From: Amycolatopsis camponoti
Lineage (GTDB): Bacteria > Actinomycetota > Actinomycetes > Mycobacteriales > Pseudonocardiaceae
DNA length: 64,000 nt
NCBI RefSeq assembly: GCF_902497555.1
Contig: NZ_CABVGP010000002.1
Span: forward strand, 384,501-448,500
Direction: 5' to 3'
Shown here: positions 45,130 to 52,377 of the stretch, piece after piece
How positions within the stretch are numbered: position 1 is the stretch's first letter
Layout of the letters: each line of letters opens with the position of its first letter
Position numbers and translations under genes: made by a program
The notes under the pieces: generated by a model
The model's input: the letters and a program-made list of their open reading frames with translations, nothing else
The model's database searches: none
Told to the model about the DNA's origin: nothing

Positions 45130-46785
45130 TTAGACCCGCTTGGTGCGCTGCTTCCACAACACGGCGAGCCACCGCAGGGCGATGGTGCGCCGCGCGGCGT
45201 CGAATCGGGCGCGGTTGCCCGGCGTAATGCCGAGTTCGGCTTCGGCGCTGGTCCAGACGTCGTCGGGAATGACGCGGGCGCTGATGTGCTCGATGTGGTC
45301 GGCGGCGTCGACGGCGATGTCGGAGAAGCCGCTGAACTCGAAGTCCGCGACGTAGGTGGTCTCGCCGTCGTGGAGCCAGTTGAGCAGGTTCGCGTCGCCG
45401 CGGGAGTAGACGGGGGTGGCGGGCTGTGCGAGCAGTTCGGGGTCGCCGCTGTTCTCCCAGCGGTGCAGGAGAGCGAGCATGTCCGGGGTCTGGGGGTCGT
45501 CGGCGGCGTCGGCGAGCTGGCCGGGCCAGACATCGGTGAGCCGGGCGATGTAGTGGCCGATGGAGTCGACGCGTTCCAGGCTGGCTAGCGGTTCTTTCAG
45601 CGGAATGCTCTGCAGGACGCGGGTGGTGTTGGCCAGCGACTTGATGGCCGACGCCGGGTCGAGAACGTCGAGGATTGGGGAGCCGGGCAGCAGTGTCATG
45701 CCGAGTGCTGGCTGTTCGGGGTGCTCGTCGAGCCACAGCGGTTCCGGTGCGCTGCCCAGGCCGGCGGCGTGGGTGAGGCCGTGCCACTCGCGCTCGACGC
45801 GCTGCCGGTCCGTCTTCTTGTAGAGCTTGATGCAGATCGGCGTGGGGGCCGTGGTCCAGGCGAAGACGTCGTTGTTGCGACCACCGTCGAGTGCGTGCAA
45901 CCCGTGTTCGTCGAGTGTGGCGGCCAGTGCGTCGGCTCCGGCTGCACGCGCGGTGCGCAGGGCGCTGAGCAGGTCGATGGGAGCGGTGTTCTCGCGGTGG
46001 CTGGCCAACGTGGTCATCGTCTCGGACTCTCGGTTTCGGCTCGGCGCGGATGGGCGGGATTCAGCGTAGGAGACAGGCTCGGCGGTTTCGTGGTGCCCCG
46101 CACACGGGCTCAGGTCGATGTCGCCCGTCTGGCTGATCTGACGCAGAGTGGCGTGAATAGCTTGGTGGGTGTCGACCGGGTCGAGATCGGTGACATCGAG
46201 GACGGTTAGCTGGGGGTCTCGTGCGGCAAGCAGTGCGTAGCCGTGGTCGACCCAGGTGAGGTGGGCGCGTTGTTCGCCGGTGAATGCGTGGCGGCGGTCT
46301 CCTCCGCGTTGGTCGGCGCGACGAGCGGCGACCTCTGGGGGTACTCGCAGCCACAGTGCTCGGGTGGGGCGTGGCCCGGCCAGCGCTGTGAGGGCGTTCA
46401 GCCAGTCGAGCGCGACGTCGGCGGGTGCGCGGTGCTGGCGGAGTAGGGCGGCGATCGCGTAGGAGGCCATCGTGTGTATGCCGCGGTCTTCGATCACGAC
46501 GGTGGCAGGGTCCTCGGCCAGCGCTGGATCGAGGACGGTGGCGACGAGGTCAGCCCGGATGGCAGCAGTGATCATGGTGTCGGTGATGGCGTCGCCGCTG
46601 CGCAGGAAGGGGTCACCGCTGGTGCGCAGCAGTTCGACGAGGCTGGCCGCCACGGGATCGGTGTCCAGGGTGGCCAGGTCGGACAGAACAGTGACGGGCT
46701 GACCGCTGGCTTTCAGACACCTCGCGAGCATCCGGCTCTGGGTGCTCTTGCCCGCGCCGGGCAGCCCCTCGAACGTGATCAGCAC
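45130..46785 (-). CDS. Thymidylate-kinase-like / aminoglycoside-phosphotransferase-like fusion kinase
   Basis: The protein has 551 residues. Residues 1-225 resemble a dTMP kinase: P-loop EGLPGAGKST (6-15), VIEDRGIHTMASY where dTMP kinases have DRY/DRF, and a lid-like RRADQRGGDRRHAFTGEQ. After a linker (about 230-255), the C-terminal half is an APH-type small-molecule kinase: GGRNNDVFAW nucleotide loop, lysine in ICIKLYKK, catalytic SRGDANLLNWL and metal-binding VADFEFSGFSD. Two kinases in one chain suggest sequential phosphorylations or a regulated phosphotransfer. It is the last gene of the operon, its start overlapping the preceding stop by 7 bp. Substrates are unknown; neither thymidine nor aminoglycosides need be involved. 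Confidence 0.75.
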   Translation of the reverse strand: MLITFEGLPGAGKSTQSRMLARCLKASGQPVTVLSDLATLDTDPVAASLVELLRTSGDPFLRSGDAITDTMITAAIRADLVATVLDPALAEDPATVVIEDRGIHTMASYAIAALLRQHRAPADVALDWLNALTALAGPRPTRALWLRVPPEVAARRADQRGGDRRHAFTGEQRAHLTWVDHGYALLAARDPQLTVLDVTDLDPVDTHQAIHATLRQISQTGDIDLSPCAGHHETAEPVSYAESRPSAPSRNRESETMTTLASHRENTAPIDLLSALRTARAAGADALAATLDEHGLHALDGGRNNDVFAWTTAPTPICIKLYKKTDRQRVEREWHGLTHAAGLGSAPEPLWLDEHPEQPALGMTLLPGSPILDVLDPASAIKSLANTTRVLQSIPLKEPLASLERVDSIGHYIARLTDVWPGQLADAADDPQTPDMLALLHRWENSGDPELLAQPATPVYSRGDANLLNWLHDGETTYVADFEFSGFSDIAVDAADHIEHISARVIPDDVWTSAEAELGITPGNRARFDAARRTIALRWLAVLWKQRTKRV

Positions 46786-47603
46786 GCCACGACCTCCTCG
46801 CCGGTGAAACCGTTGATCGCGCTCGCACGCTGGACGATGCCGAGGATGTCCTCGATCAGGGTGGGTGCGGCGGCGATGGTGCAGCGGGAGGCAGTGGTGT
46901 GGTCAGTGCCGTCGAGATCGGTCACGTTGGCGCCGGCTTCGCGGGCGATGACGGCTCCGGCGGCCATGTCCCAGGTGCGGTTGCCGAGGGTGATCGACGC
47001 GCCCAGGGCGGAGTCGGCCAGCAGCGCGAGGTCGGCCGCGGCGGTTCCGAGCATCCGGATGCGTTGCGCTCGGGGCGCGAGGTCGGCGTGGATCGCCAGC
47101 ATCGCCGCGTTGCGGGCGGCGGCGTCGGGTCCGGTGCCGTAGTCGCCGACCGCGACGATCGCCTCATCCAGGCGGGCCGGGCCGGCGATGCGGATCGGGT
47201 GGCCGTCCCGGCAGGCGCCGAGACCGTCCGCCGCACAGTACGTGCGGCCGAGCTGGGGCAGGGCGATGACCCCGAGCGGGGGGTCCTCGTCGACGACCAG
47301 GGCAAGGGAGATGCCGGTCAGCGGGATGTCGTGGGTGAGGTTGGCGGTGCCGTCGACCGGGTCGATGACCCAGCGGGTGCCGCTGGTCGGGCCGCCTTCT
47401 TCTTCGCCTTGGACACCGATTCCTGGAGTGGCGCGGGTCAGCTCGTCGCGCACGATCCGTTCGATGGCGAGGTCGACGTCGGTGGCCATATCCCGGTCAC
47501 CTTTGCCAGTGCAGGTGCGGGGACGGTGGGTGCGCAAGAACGCCGCGCCGTGCTCGACGGTCGCCTGCGCGATCAGCAGCAATCCTGGCAGTTCGGTGCT
47601 CAC
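46779..47603 (-). CDS. Inositol-monophosphatase-family phosphatase
   Basis: The protein has 274 residues from a GTG at 47603 that overlaps the preceding stop (GTGA). Family motifs are clear: WVIDPVDGTANLTHDIP (metal-binding DPxDGT) and the C-terminal WDMAAGAVIAREAGA. The upstream Glu ligand is probably in QGEEEGG. It hydrolyses a phosphomonoester such as an inositol, sugar or nucleotide 3'-phosphate (CysQ/SuhB-type superfamily). Within this operon it may remove a phosphate placed by one of the kinases. Confidence 0.85.
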   Translation of the reverse strand: MSTELPGLLLIAQATVEHGAAFLRTHRPRTCTGKGDRDMATDVDLAIERIVRDELTRATPGIGVQGEEEGGPTSGTRWVIDPVDGTANLTHDIPLTGISLALVVDEDPPLGVIALPQLGRTYCAADGLGACRDGHPIRIAGPARLDEAIVAVGDYGTGPDAAARNAAMLAIHADLAPRAQRIRMLGTAAADLALLADSALGASITLGNRTWDMAAGAVIAREAGANVTDLDGTDHTTASRCTIAAAPTLIEDILGIVQRASAINGFTGEEVVAC

Positions 47604-48178
47604 GAGGTCTCCACGGTGGTCGGGGCCGGCGGATGAATCACGGCTTCGGACGGAGCGAGGGTGTCCAGGTGGCGCAGGACGATGTCGACGTTGGTCGCGA
47701 CGGGCTTTCTGGTGTCCAGCAGCAGTTTCGGGCCGGTGATCGGCACAGCGGTGGCGGCGAGTTTCTGGTGTAGCTGCGGGGTGCGGTTGGCCGCTGGGTG
47801 AAGGCCATGCTGGTGATCGGCGGTCAGCCGGGCGTGAGCGACGTCCACTGGGCAGACGCATTCGAGCAGCAGCAGGGGTTGCCGGTGCGCCCCGGCGAAG
47901 GACCGCAGGTCCTCGACCTGGCCGGGAGCCAGCCAGGTCCGCCCGTCGAGCACGACGCTCGTGGCGGGAGCACGCAGCCACTGCCAGACCGCGGTCGCGA
48001 ACAGGACCTGGACGCAGTGGTCGTCCTGGTCGCGGGTGTAGGTGGTGTGCTCGGTGCCGAACAGCGCGTGCCGGACGGCGTCTTTGCGCAGCAGCAGCGC
48101 GCCGGGAATGTGGCTGGTGAGGTGCTCTGCCAGCGTGGTCTTGCCGACGCCGGGCAGCCCGGCCAAGGCGATGATCAT
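47600..48178 (-). CDS. Small P-loop kinase (AAA_33 / zeta-like)
   Basis: The protein has 192 residues from the ATG at 48178, overlapping the nucleotidyltransferase stop by 4 bp. It starts MIIALAGLPGVGKTTLAEHL, a standard Walker A, then RKDAVRHALFG (the RxDxxR-type substrate loop of gluconate/zeta-toxin-like kinases), and later DGRTWLAPGQVEDL. It probably phosphorylates a small molecule or nucleotide sugar. It belongs to the coupled operon of phosphate-transfer enzymes. Antibiotic kinase or zeta-toxin-like activity are alternatives. Confidence 0.72.
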   Translation of the reverse strand: MIIALAGLPGVGKTTLAEHLTSHIPGALLLRKDAVRHALFGTEHTTYTRDQDDHCVQVLFATAVWQWLRAPATSVVLDGRTWLAPGQVEDLRSFAGAHRQPLLLLECVCPVDVAHARLTADHQHGLHPAANRTPQLHQKLAATAVPITGPKLLLDTRKPVATNVDIVLRHLDTLAPSEAVIHPPAPTTVETS

Positions 48179-49017
48179 CGGTGCGGCTCCTCGTCGACTG
48201 GGAAGCGGGCCGGGTCGGCGGGCAGCAGAGGCCAATGGGAGCGCAGCACCGACCAGCCGGCGAGGACGTCGGCGTGATGCGGTGCGGGCGGCGCGGTCGC
48301 ACGGACTTGGCGGATCGCGTCGGCGGCGAGCGGCCAGCGCGGTCGTGCCGCGAGCCGGGCCAGTGTGTGGTTGACCGCGTCGGACGGCGCGAGAATGGGC
48401 AGCGGATGGTCGTGCGGGGGCACGTTGATCCCGGTGCGGCGGGCCAGCAGGCCGGGGACGTCGTCGGTGCAGCCGCGCGGCAGGGTCGTGGCCAGGTCGA
48501 CGACTATGAGCGGGACGATCGGGTCGCCGGTCTGCCGCGTCCAGGTCCGGTTGTCCCGGCTGGGCTCGTAGCCCTGGGCGCGGAGGACGACCTGCGCGCG
48601 GTCGGCGTCGCCGGGCGCGATGAGCAGGTCGATGTCGCTGAACTGGCGAGCGCCGGTGCTGGCGTAGAGGGCGTGTTCCACGCTGAGCCCCCCGAGTACG
48701 ACAGCGGATACTCCAGCGGTGCCCAACGCCGCCGTGTCGGCGAGCGCGGCCACGCGACAGGCGTAGGTCTTGTACCGGTTGGCGCGCAACGTGCTGTCGA
48801 GGAACCGCGTCACCGCGCGATCCAGCTCGGGGACGGAGTGGTCGTGTAGGTACGCGGCCAGCAGGCAGAGCGTCTTCGACCGTACCGACTGCTCCAGTAC
48901 CGCGCCCAGCTCGGTGAGCACGGCATGAGCGATCATCTCGTGACTGTCGGCACCGGTGCCCCAGCACAAGGCCCGCACGGCGTCCTCGGCGAGGCGGCCT
49001 GCCCGTCGGTCGGTCAT
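48175..49017 (-). CDS. Nucleotidyltransferase family protein (NTP_transf_5-like)
   Basis: The protein has 280 residues from the ATG at 49017, overlapping the HPr-kinase-like gene stop by 4 bp; the open frame extends further 5', but that part is not coding-like. The family core is GGLSVEHALYAS then GARQFSDIDLLI, the D-x-D metal site of the pol-beta-type nucleotidyltransferases often found in RiPP clusters next to HPr-kinase-like genes. It would transfer a nucleotide or nucleotide-phosphate group to a peptide or small molecule. The pairing with the kinase is preserved here, but no peptide maturation enzymes are present. Confidence 0.78.
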   Translation of the reverse strand: MTDRRAGRLAEDAVRALCWGTGADSHEMIAHAVLTELGAVLEQSVRSKTLCLLAAYLHDHSVPELDRAVTRFLDSTLRANRYKTYACRVAALADTAALGTAGVSAVVLGGLSVEHALYASTGARQFSDIDLLIAPGDADRAQVVLRAQGYEPSRDNRTWTRQTGDPIVPLIVVDLATTLPRGCTDDVPGLLARRTGINVPPHDHPLPILAPSDAVNHTLARLAARPRWPLAADAIRQVRATAPPAPHHADVLAGWSVLRSHWPLLPADPARFPVDEEPHR

Positions 49018-50201
49018 CCCCGACCACCCGGCCCGGCCGCCTGGGTTGCTGCGTGGTCGAGCAGGGCAGCCACGCGGGCTGCCAACGTGTTGGGCGAGTC
49101 GGTGACCGGGATCCGAACACACGGCACGGTCCGGGCGAGCTGGTCCGCGACGGCGGTGAGCGCGAGCGCGGTCCGATCTTGGTCGGGCGGCAGCAGCCAG
49201 TGGTTGCGGTGCGAGGTGACGCGGGTGACCGGATCATGCATGAAGAACTGCGTGCGTACCAGGACGTCGCGTACCTCGGCCGCAGGCACTGGCTCGGGCG
49301 GGAGGTCGCTGGCGCTGCGGTAGGGCCAGAGCATCAGCGTGGGCCGGACCTCGCCGAGGATCTGCGCGGCGGGCAGCGCGGCCCGCAGCTCGCCCGGCTC
49401 GATTGCGATCTTGCCGCTGGGCGCGGACTGGCCGGCAGGGCTGTTCTGCTGCTGTTCGGCGGGCAGGAACCTGTTCATCCCCGGTACGGCGCGCAGCGTG
49501 CTGGCGGTGGCCCGCAGGTGCATCGGCCAGGCGTAGCCGACCGTGCCGCCGTCGGGGTCACGGCGGAGCAGAAGCCGGTCGTTGGTGACGAAGTCCCCGC
49601 CCACCAGCCGCAGGGCGCTCAGCAGGGTGGTGGTCTTGCCTGCGCCCTTCGGCCCGGCGATCAGCAGGCCGTGATCGGCGCGCACGAGCGCGGCGGCGTG
49701 CGCGTAGACCGCGTCGTGCTCCAGAAGCTGGGCGGTCATGGCCTGCCGCACGAGTCGGGCGGCGAAGAACCTCGCGGCGTCCAGGCCGCCGGCGTGCACG
49801 GTGATTGTGCCGAGCAGTTCGTCGAGGTGCACGAGGGTGGCGTGGTCGCGGATCCAGAACGCCCGGCCGCCGGGCACCCCGATCGACTGGGCCTGGAGGT
49901 TCGGCCCGATGTCGTGGTCATCGGCGTCGGCGAACCGGGCGTTCACTCCTGCTTGGTCGACGCGCACGCCGGTGTGCAGGGTGATGGTCCACCGGCTGGC
50001 CGCGGTCCGAGTGCGTGCGTAGGAGTAGAGCGTGGTCTCCGCGCCCCTGATCAACTCGCCGCGGTCGGCGCGCAGGGTGACGCTGGCCGTGCCCTGGACG
50101 AAGCGGCGCGTCGCGCCGGCAGGCGCGCCGTAGCCGATCAGCGGCCGGATCGGACAGGAGGCGTCGGTGGGCGCGGGTTGATGCTTGCGCGAGCTCGTCA
50201 T
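49014..50201 (-). CDS. HPr kinase/phosphorylase-like protein
   Basis: The protein has 395 residues from the ATG at 50201, overlapping the cupin gene stop by 4 bp. The N-terminal ~165 residues are unlike HprK; the C-terminal part has the HprK-type P-loop GLLIAGPKGAGKTTTL and the following LVGGDFVTNDRLLL, as in serine kinases from lasso-peptide and related clusters that phosphorylate a peptide or metabolite hydroxyl. A Phe/His-rich end (RNHWLLPPDQDR) follows. It is directly followed by a nucleotidyltransferase gene, a pairing known from RiPP phosphorylation. The substrate here is unknown. Confidence 0.75.
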   Translation of the reverse strand: MTSSRKHQPAPTDASCPIRPLIGYGAPAGATRRFVQGTASVTLRADRGELIRGAETTLYSYARTRTAASRWTITLHTGVRVDQAGVNARFADADDHDIGPNLQAQSIGVPGGRAFWIRDHATLVHLDELLGTITVHAGGLDAARFFAARLVRQAMTAQLLEHDAVYAHAAALVRADHGLLIAGPKGAGKTTTLLSALRLVGGDFVTNDRLLLRRDPDGGTVGYAWPMHLRATASTLRAVPGMNRFLPAEQQQNSPAGQSAPSGKIAIEPGELRAALPAAQILGEVRPTLMLWPYRSASDLPPEPVPAAEVRDVLVRTQFFMHDPVTRVTSHRNHWLLPPDQDRTALALTAVADQLARTVPCVRIPVTDSPNTLAARVAALLDHAATQAAGPGGRG

Positions 50202-51073
50202 GACGCCGCGGCGGGGATAGGGCGGCGGCCGAAATGTGCGGCGTGCTCCTGCAACCGGGCCAGTTCGGCGGCCGGGGCATGGCGGTAGAGCGCCGCCAGC
50301 CCGGAGGGCATCAGCAGGGGCTCGGCCCAGCTCGGGGACTCACCGCGCCGCAAAGGTCGCTCGGTGAGCTCGCGGCAGGAGCCGATCACGGCGATCTTCG
50401 AGTCCGTGCGTGCGATGGTCAGCTCAGGCGCGGGCGCCACTCGGTACTTCAGGTCACTGTCGACCGCCTCCCGACTGGTGTGTCCGGTCAGCAGGTCAGC
50501 GACGTCGGTATAGACGTTGAACACCGCCGCTGGGGCGTCGAGCACGACGGTCAGGTGCCAGGCACCGAACGGGATGACGACGTGATCACCAGCCCGGCAC
50601 ACGTGATAGTCCATTGTGGAGTTGCCGTCGCGGTCGATGTTGGTGTGCAACATGAGAACCCGCCCGGAGAGACACTGGAAGATTTCGACCTGTGCCGGGG
50701 TGTTCCAGTGGCCGAGCGACCGGCCGAGTTCCGGGCTGCCACCGAGATTTGCCGCGGTGTAGACGACGAGGTCAGCGAACCAGGTGTGCGTGCCTTCCGC
50801 GCCGTCGATCGGCTGGCCGGTCTTGGGCCGGGGCGCGGCGATGTCGCGGTAAGCGAGGTAGAGCTGCGGATCGATGCCGCGATTGAGCATTGCGCGCACC
50901 TCGTCCGAGTGGGCCAGGTAGACCGATCCGTCGGCGTCGGCTCCCGTCAGCAGATCGCGGAGATGCCGAGCACGGCCTTCGCGCGCTGATGCCGCGACGA
51001 GCAGATCCAGGCCGCCCGGCGGCAGCGGGCATGGAGAGACACGGGCCGTGGGGATGTCCAGCGGCGTGATCAT
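50198..51073 (-). CDS. Cupin-domain protein (phosphoglucose-isomerase-like cupin)
   Basis: The protein has 291 residues; I prefer the ATG at 51073, preceded by GAGGAA, over the TTG one codon earlier. The central cupin has LGHWNTPAQVEIFQCLSG (metal-binding HxN...E) and RAGDHVVIPFGAWHLTVV (second-motif His), the two-motif pattern of cupin-type sugar-phosphate isomerases and epimerases. Upstream and downstream extensions are unassigned. It may isomerise or bind a phosphorylated sugar that the operon's kinases make. It is 26 bp after the HAD gene and overlaps the HPr-kinase-like gene. Confidence 0.68.
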   Translation of the reverse strand: MITPLDIPTARVSPCPLPPGGLDLLVAASAREGRARHLRDLLTGADADGSVYLAHSDEVRAMLNRGIDPQLYLAYRDIAAPRPKTGQPIDGAEGTHTWFADLVVYTAANLGGSPELGRSLGHWNTPAQVEIFQCLSGRVLMLHTNIDRDGNSTMDYHVCRAGDHVVIPFGAWHLTVVLDAPAAVFNVYTDVADLLTGHTSREAVDSDLKYRVAPAPELTIARTDSKIAVIGSCRELTERPLRRGESPSWAEPLLMPSGLAALYRHAPAAELARLQEHAAHFGRRPIPAAAS

Positions 51074-51099
51074 CAAACGGGTTCCTCGGATCGGTGGGT

Positions 51100-51846
51100 T
51101 CAGGAGCAGGTGGCCAGGACGGCGTCGGGCATCTGGTCGAGGCTGGTGATGGCCCGCACGCCGGCCGGGCAGGGTTTGCCACGCGGGTTAAACAGCACCG
51201 CGCGGCATCCGGCGTTCAGCGCGCCGTGGATGTCGGTGGTCAGGCTGTTCCCGACGTGCACGACCCGGTCCAGGTCCGCACCTGCGGCGGCGGCGACCGC
51301 CACGAACATCTCCCGGCGAGGCTTCGCCAGCCCGACGTCGGAGGAGAAGACGGTCTCGTCGAAAACCGCGGCCAGGTCGTGATCGTCGAGGATGAGCCGG
51401 GACACAGACGCCGGGGTGGCGAGTGTGTTCGAGGTCAGCACGAGCCGGGCTCCGGCCTGCCTCAACGCCCAGAGCGCGCTGTGCGCGCCGGGGATGAGGT
51501 CGGGGCAGGCTCGCAGGACCGCGTGGGTGTGCGGCACGAGCAGGGTGTCGACCAGCCGCTTGTCCAGGGGCAGATCCATGACGGTGAGCATCTGCTCGAC
51601 TTGGCCGCGCACTGGAGGTTGTTCGCCAGTCGCGCGTTGGCGTTGCTGGGTTTCCGCCCGCACGGTGAGGATCGCCTCGCGGACCTGGCCGTCGGGTAGG
51701 TCGTGGCCGAACGCGGTGAGCACGGTCGCGAACTCGCGGATCCGCCAGGCGGCTTCGGCGTCACGGTCGCCGTAGGTGATCAACGTTCCCCACAGGTCGA
51801 CGCTGACCACCCAGCTCTCCAGCGGGCCTGCCGCGGCCGGTGTCAC
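51100..51846 (-). CDS. HAD-superfamily hydrolase
   Basis: The protein has 248 residues from a GTG at 51846 with GAGGAG upstream. HAD motifs: VSVDLWGTLITYGD (nucleophile Asp17; the usual acid at +2 is replaced by Trp), LVLTSNT (motif II), GLAKPRREMF (Lys of motif III) and VHVGNSLTTD (motif IV). The missing +2 Asp is seen in haloacid-dehalogenase-type members and may alter the reaction from simple phosphatase activity. It is the first complete gene of the seven-gene operon; a truncated ORF overlaps its start by 4 bp. Confidence 0.82.
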   Translation of the reverse strand: MTPAAAGPLESWVVSVDLWGTLITYGDRDAEAAWRIREFATVLTAFGHDLPDGQVREAILTVRAETQQRQRATGEQPPVRGQVEQMLTVMDLPLDKRLVDTLLVPHTHAVLRACPDLIPGAHSALWALRQAGARLVLTSNTLATPASVSRLILDDHDLAAVFDETVFSSDVGLAKPRREMFVAVAAAAGADLDRVVHVGNSLTTDIHGALNAGCRAVLFNPRGKPCPAGVRAITSLDQMPDAVLATCS

Positions 51847-51983
51847 GTTCGCTCCTCGACGCGTTTTCCGTCGAACGCCACGTCGCCCCGCTGGTTGTGC
51901 AACCAGATGGTGGTGGCGGCGAGATCGTCGCTGCCCAGCAGCAGCGATCCGGCGACCAGGCCACAGCGACCAGCCTGCTGCCC
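51843..51983 (-). pseudogene. 5'-truncated ORF overlapping the HAD gene start
   Basis: A minus-strand frame ends GDVAFDGKRVEERT with its TGA overlapping the HAD GTG (GTGA), the same coupling used throughout the operon. The upstream part (LVAGSLLLGSDDLAATTIWL) reads like real protein, but no ATG, GTG or TTG gives a start except a TTG 22 codons from the end. The frame runs back into the terminator hairpin next to the tRNA scar. It looks like the 3' remnant of the operon's original first gene. Confidence 0.45.
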
Positions 51984-52019
51984 ACAAACAAGAAGGCCAC
52001 CCGCAATGCGGGTGGCCCC
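51984..52019 (-). terminator. Rho-independent terminator (minus strand)
   Basis: GGCCACCCGC (51995-52004) and GCGGGTGGCC (52008-52017) form a perfect 10-bp stem with a 3-base loop. On the minus strand a T-rich tail, TTCTTGTTTGT, follows. It lies downstream of the tRNA-Ala 3' scar and probably once terminated that tRNA. Confidence 0.8.
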
Positions 52020-52092
52020 TGCTCGCCTTCAGGCGTCGCGGTCCTACTTCGTGGCCTTCAGCCAGGCACTTGTTCTAGTAAGACCTCTAAGG

Positions 52093-52283
52093 TGGAGCTA
52101 AGGGGACTCGAACCCCTGACCCCCTCACTGCCAGTGAGGGTCGATCATGGTCCTGACCTGCGGCGATAGAGAATCGCCTAGTGAAATGATGCGCTTGGGC
52201 GCCGTTGTTTGCAACTGTGTGTTGTTGAGTGCAGTTGTGACAGGGGGTTTGCCCCAGCTGTGCCCCAGTGAAATTAGTGAGAG
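52093..52283 (-). repeat. Attachment-site scar: 3' half of tRNA-Ala(GGC) plus arm (copy B)
   Basis: The tRNA half matches copy A at 4428 almost exactly (one extra base and one substitution), including the GGC anticodon loop, T-arm and TTAGCTCCA end. The next ~140 bp also match with scattered substitutions. The 5' half of the tRNA is absent. Together with copy A it brackets 47.7 kb. The 94 bp before the next gene show nothing recognisable. Confidence 0.8.
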
Positions 52284-52377
52284 AACTGGGCATGTAGGCC
52301 TCGGACATCCGGCGCACCCCTGGACCGTGGCAACGCCGTGCCCGGCGAACGGGGTTCTCAGGCCGGTTGCAAACAGA

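Noticed and set aside
46779..48302. Single 507-residue protein spanning the IMPase region
   Set aside because: The 5' part is the wrong frame of the P-loop kinase gene; the GTG at 47603 with GTGA overlap is the real IMPase start.
48175..51846. Lasso-peptide or other RiPP cluster
   Set aside because: HPr-kinase-like and nucleotidyltransferase genes are present, but no precursor peptide, cyclase or leader-binding gene is seen.
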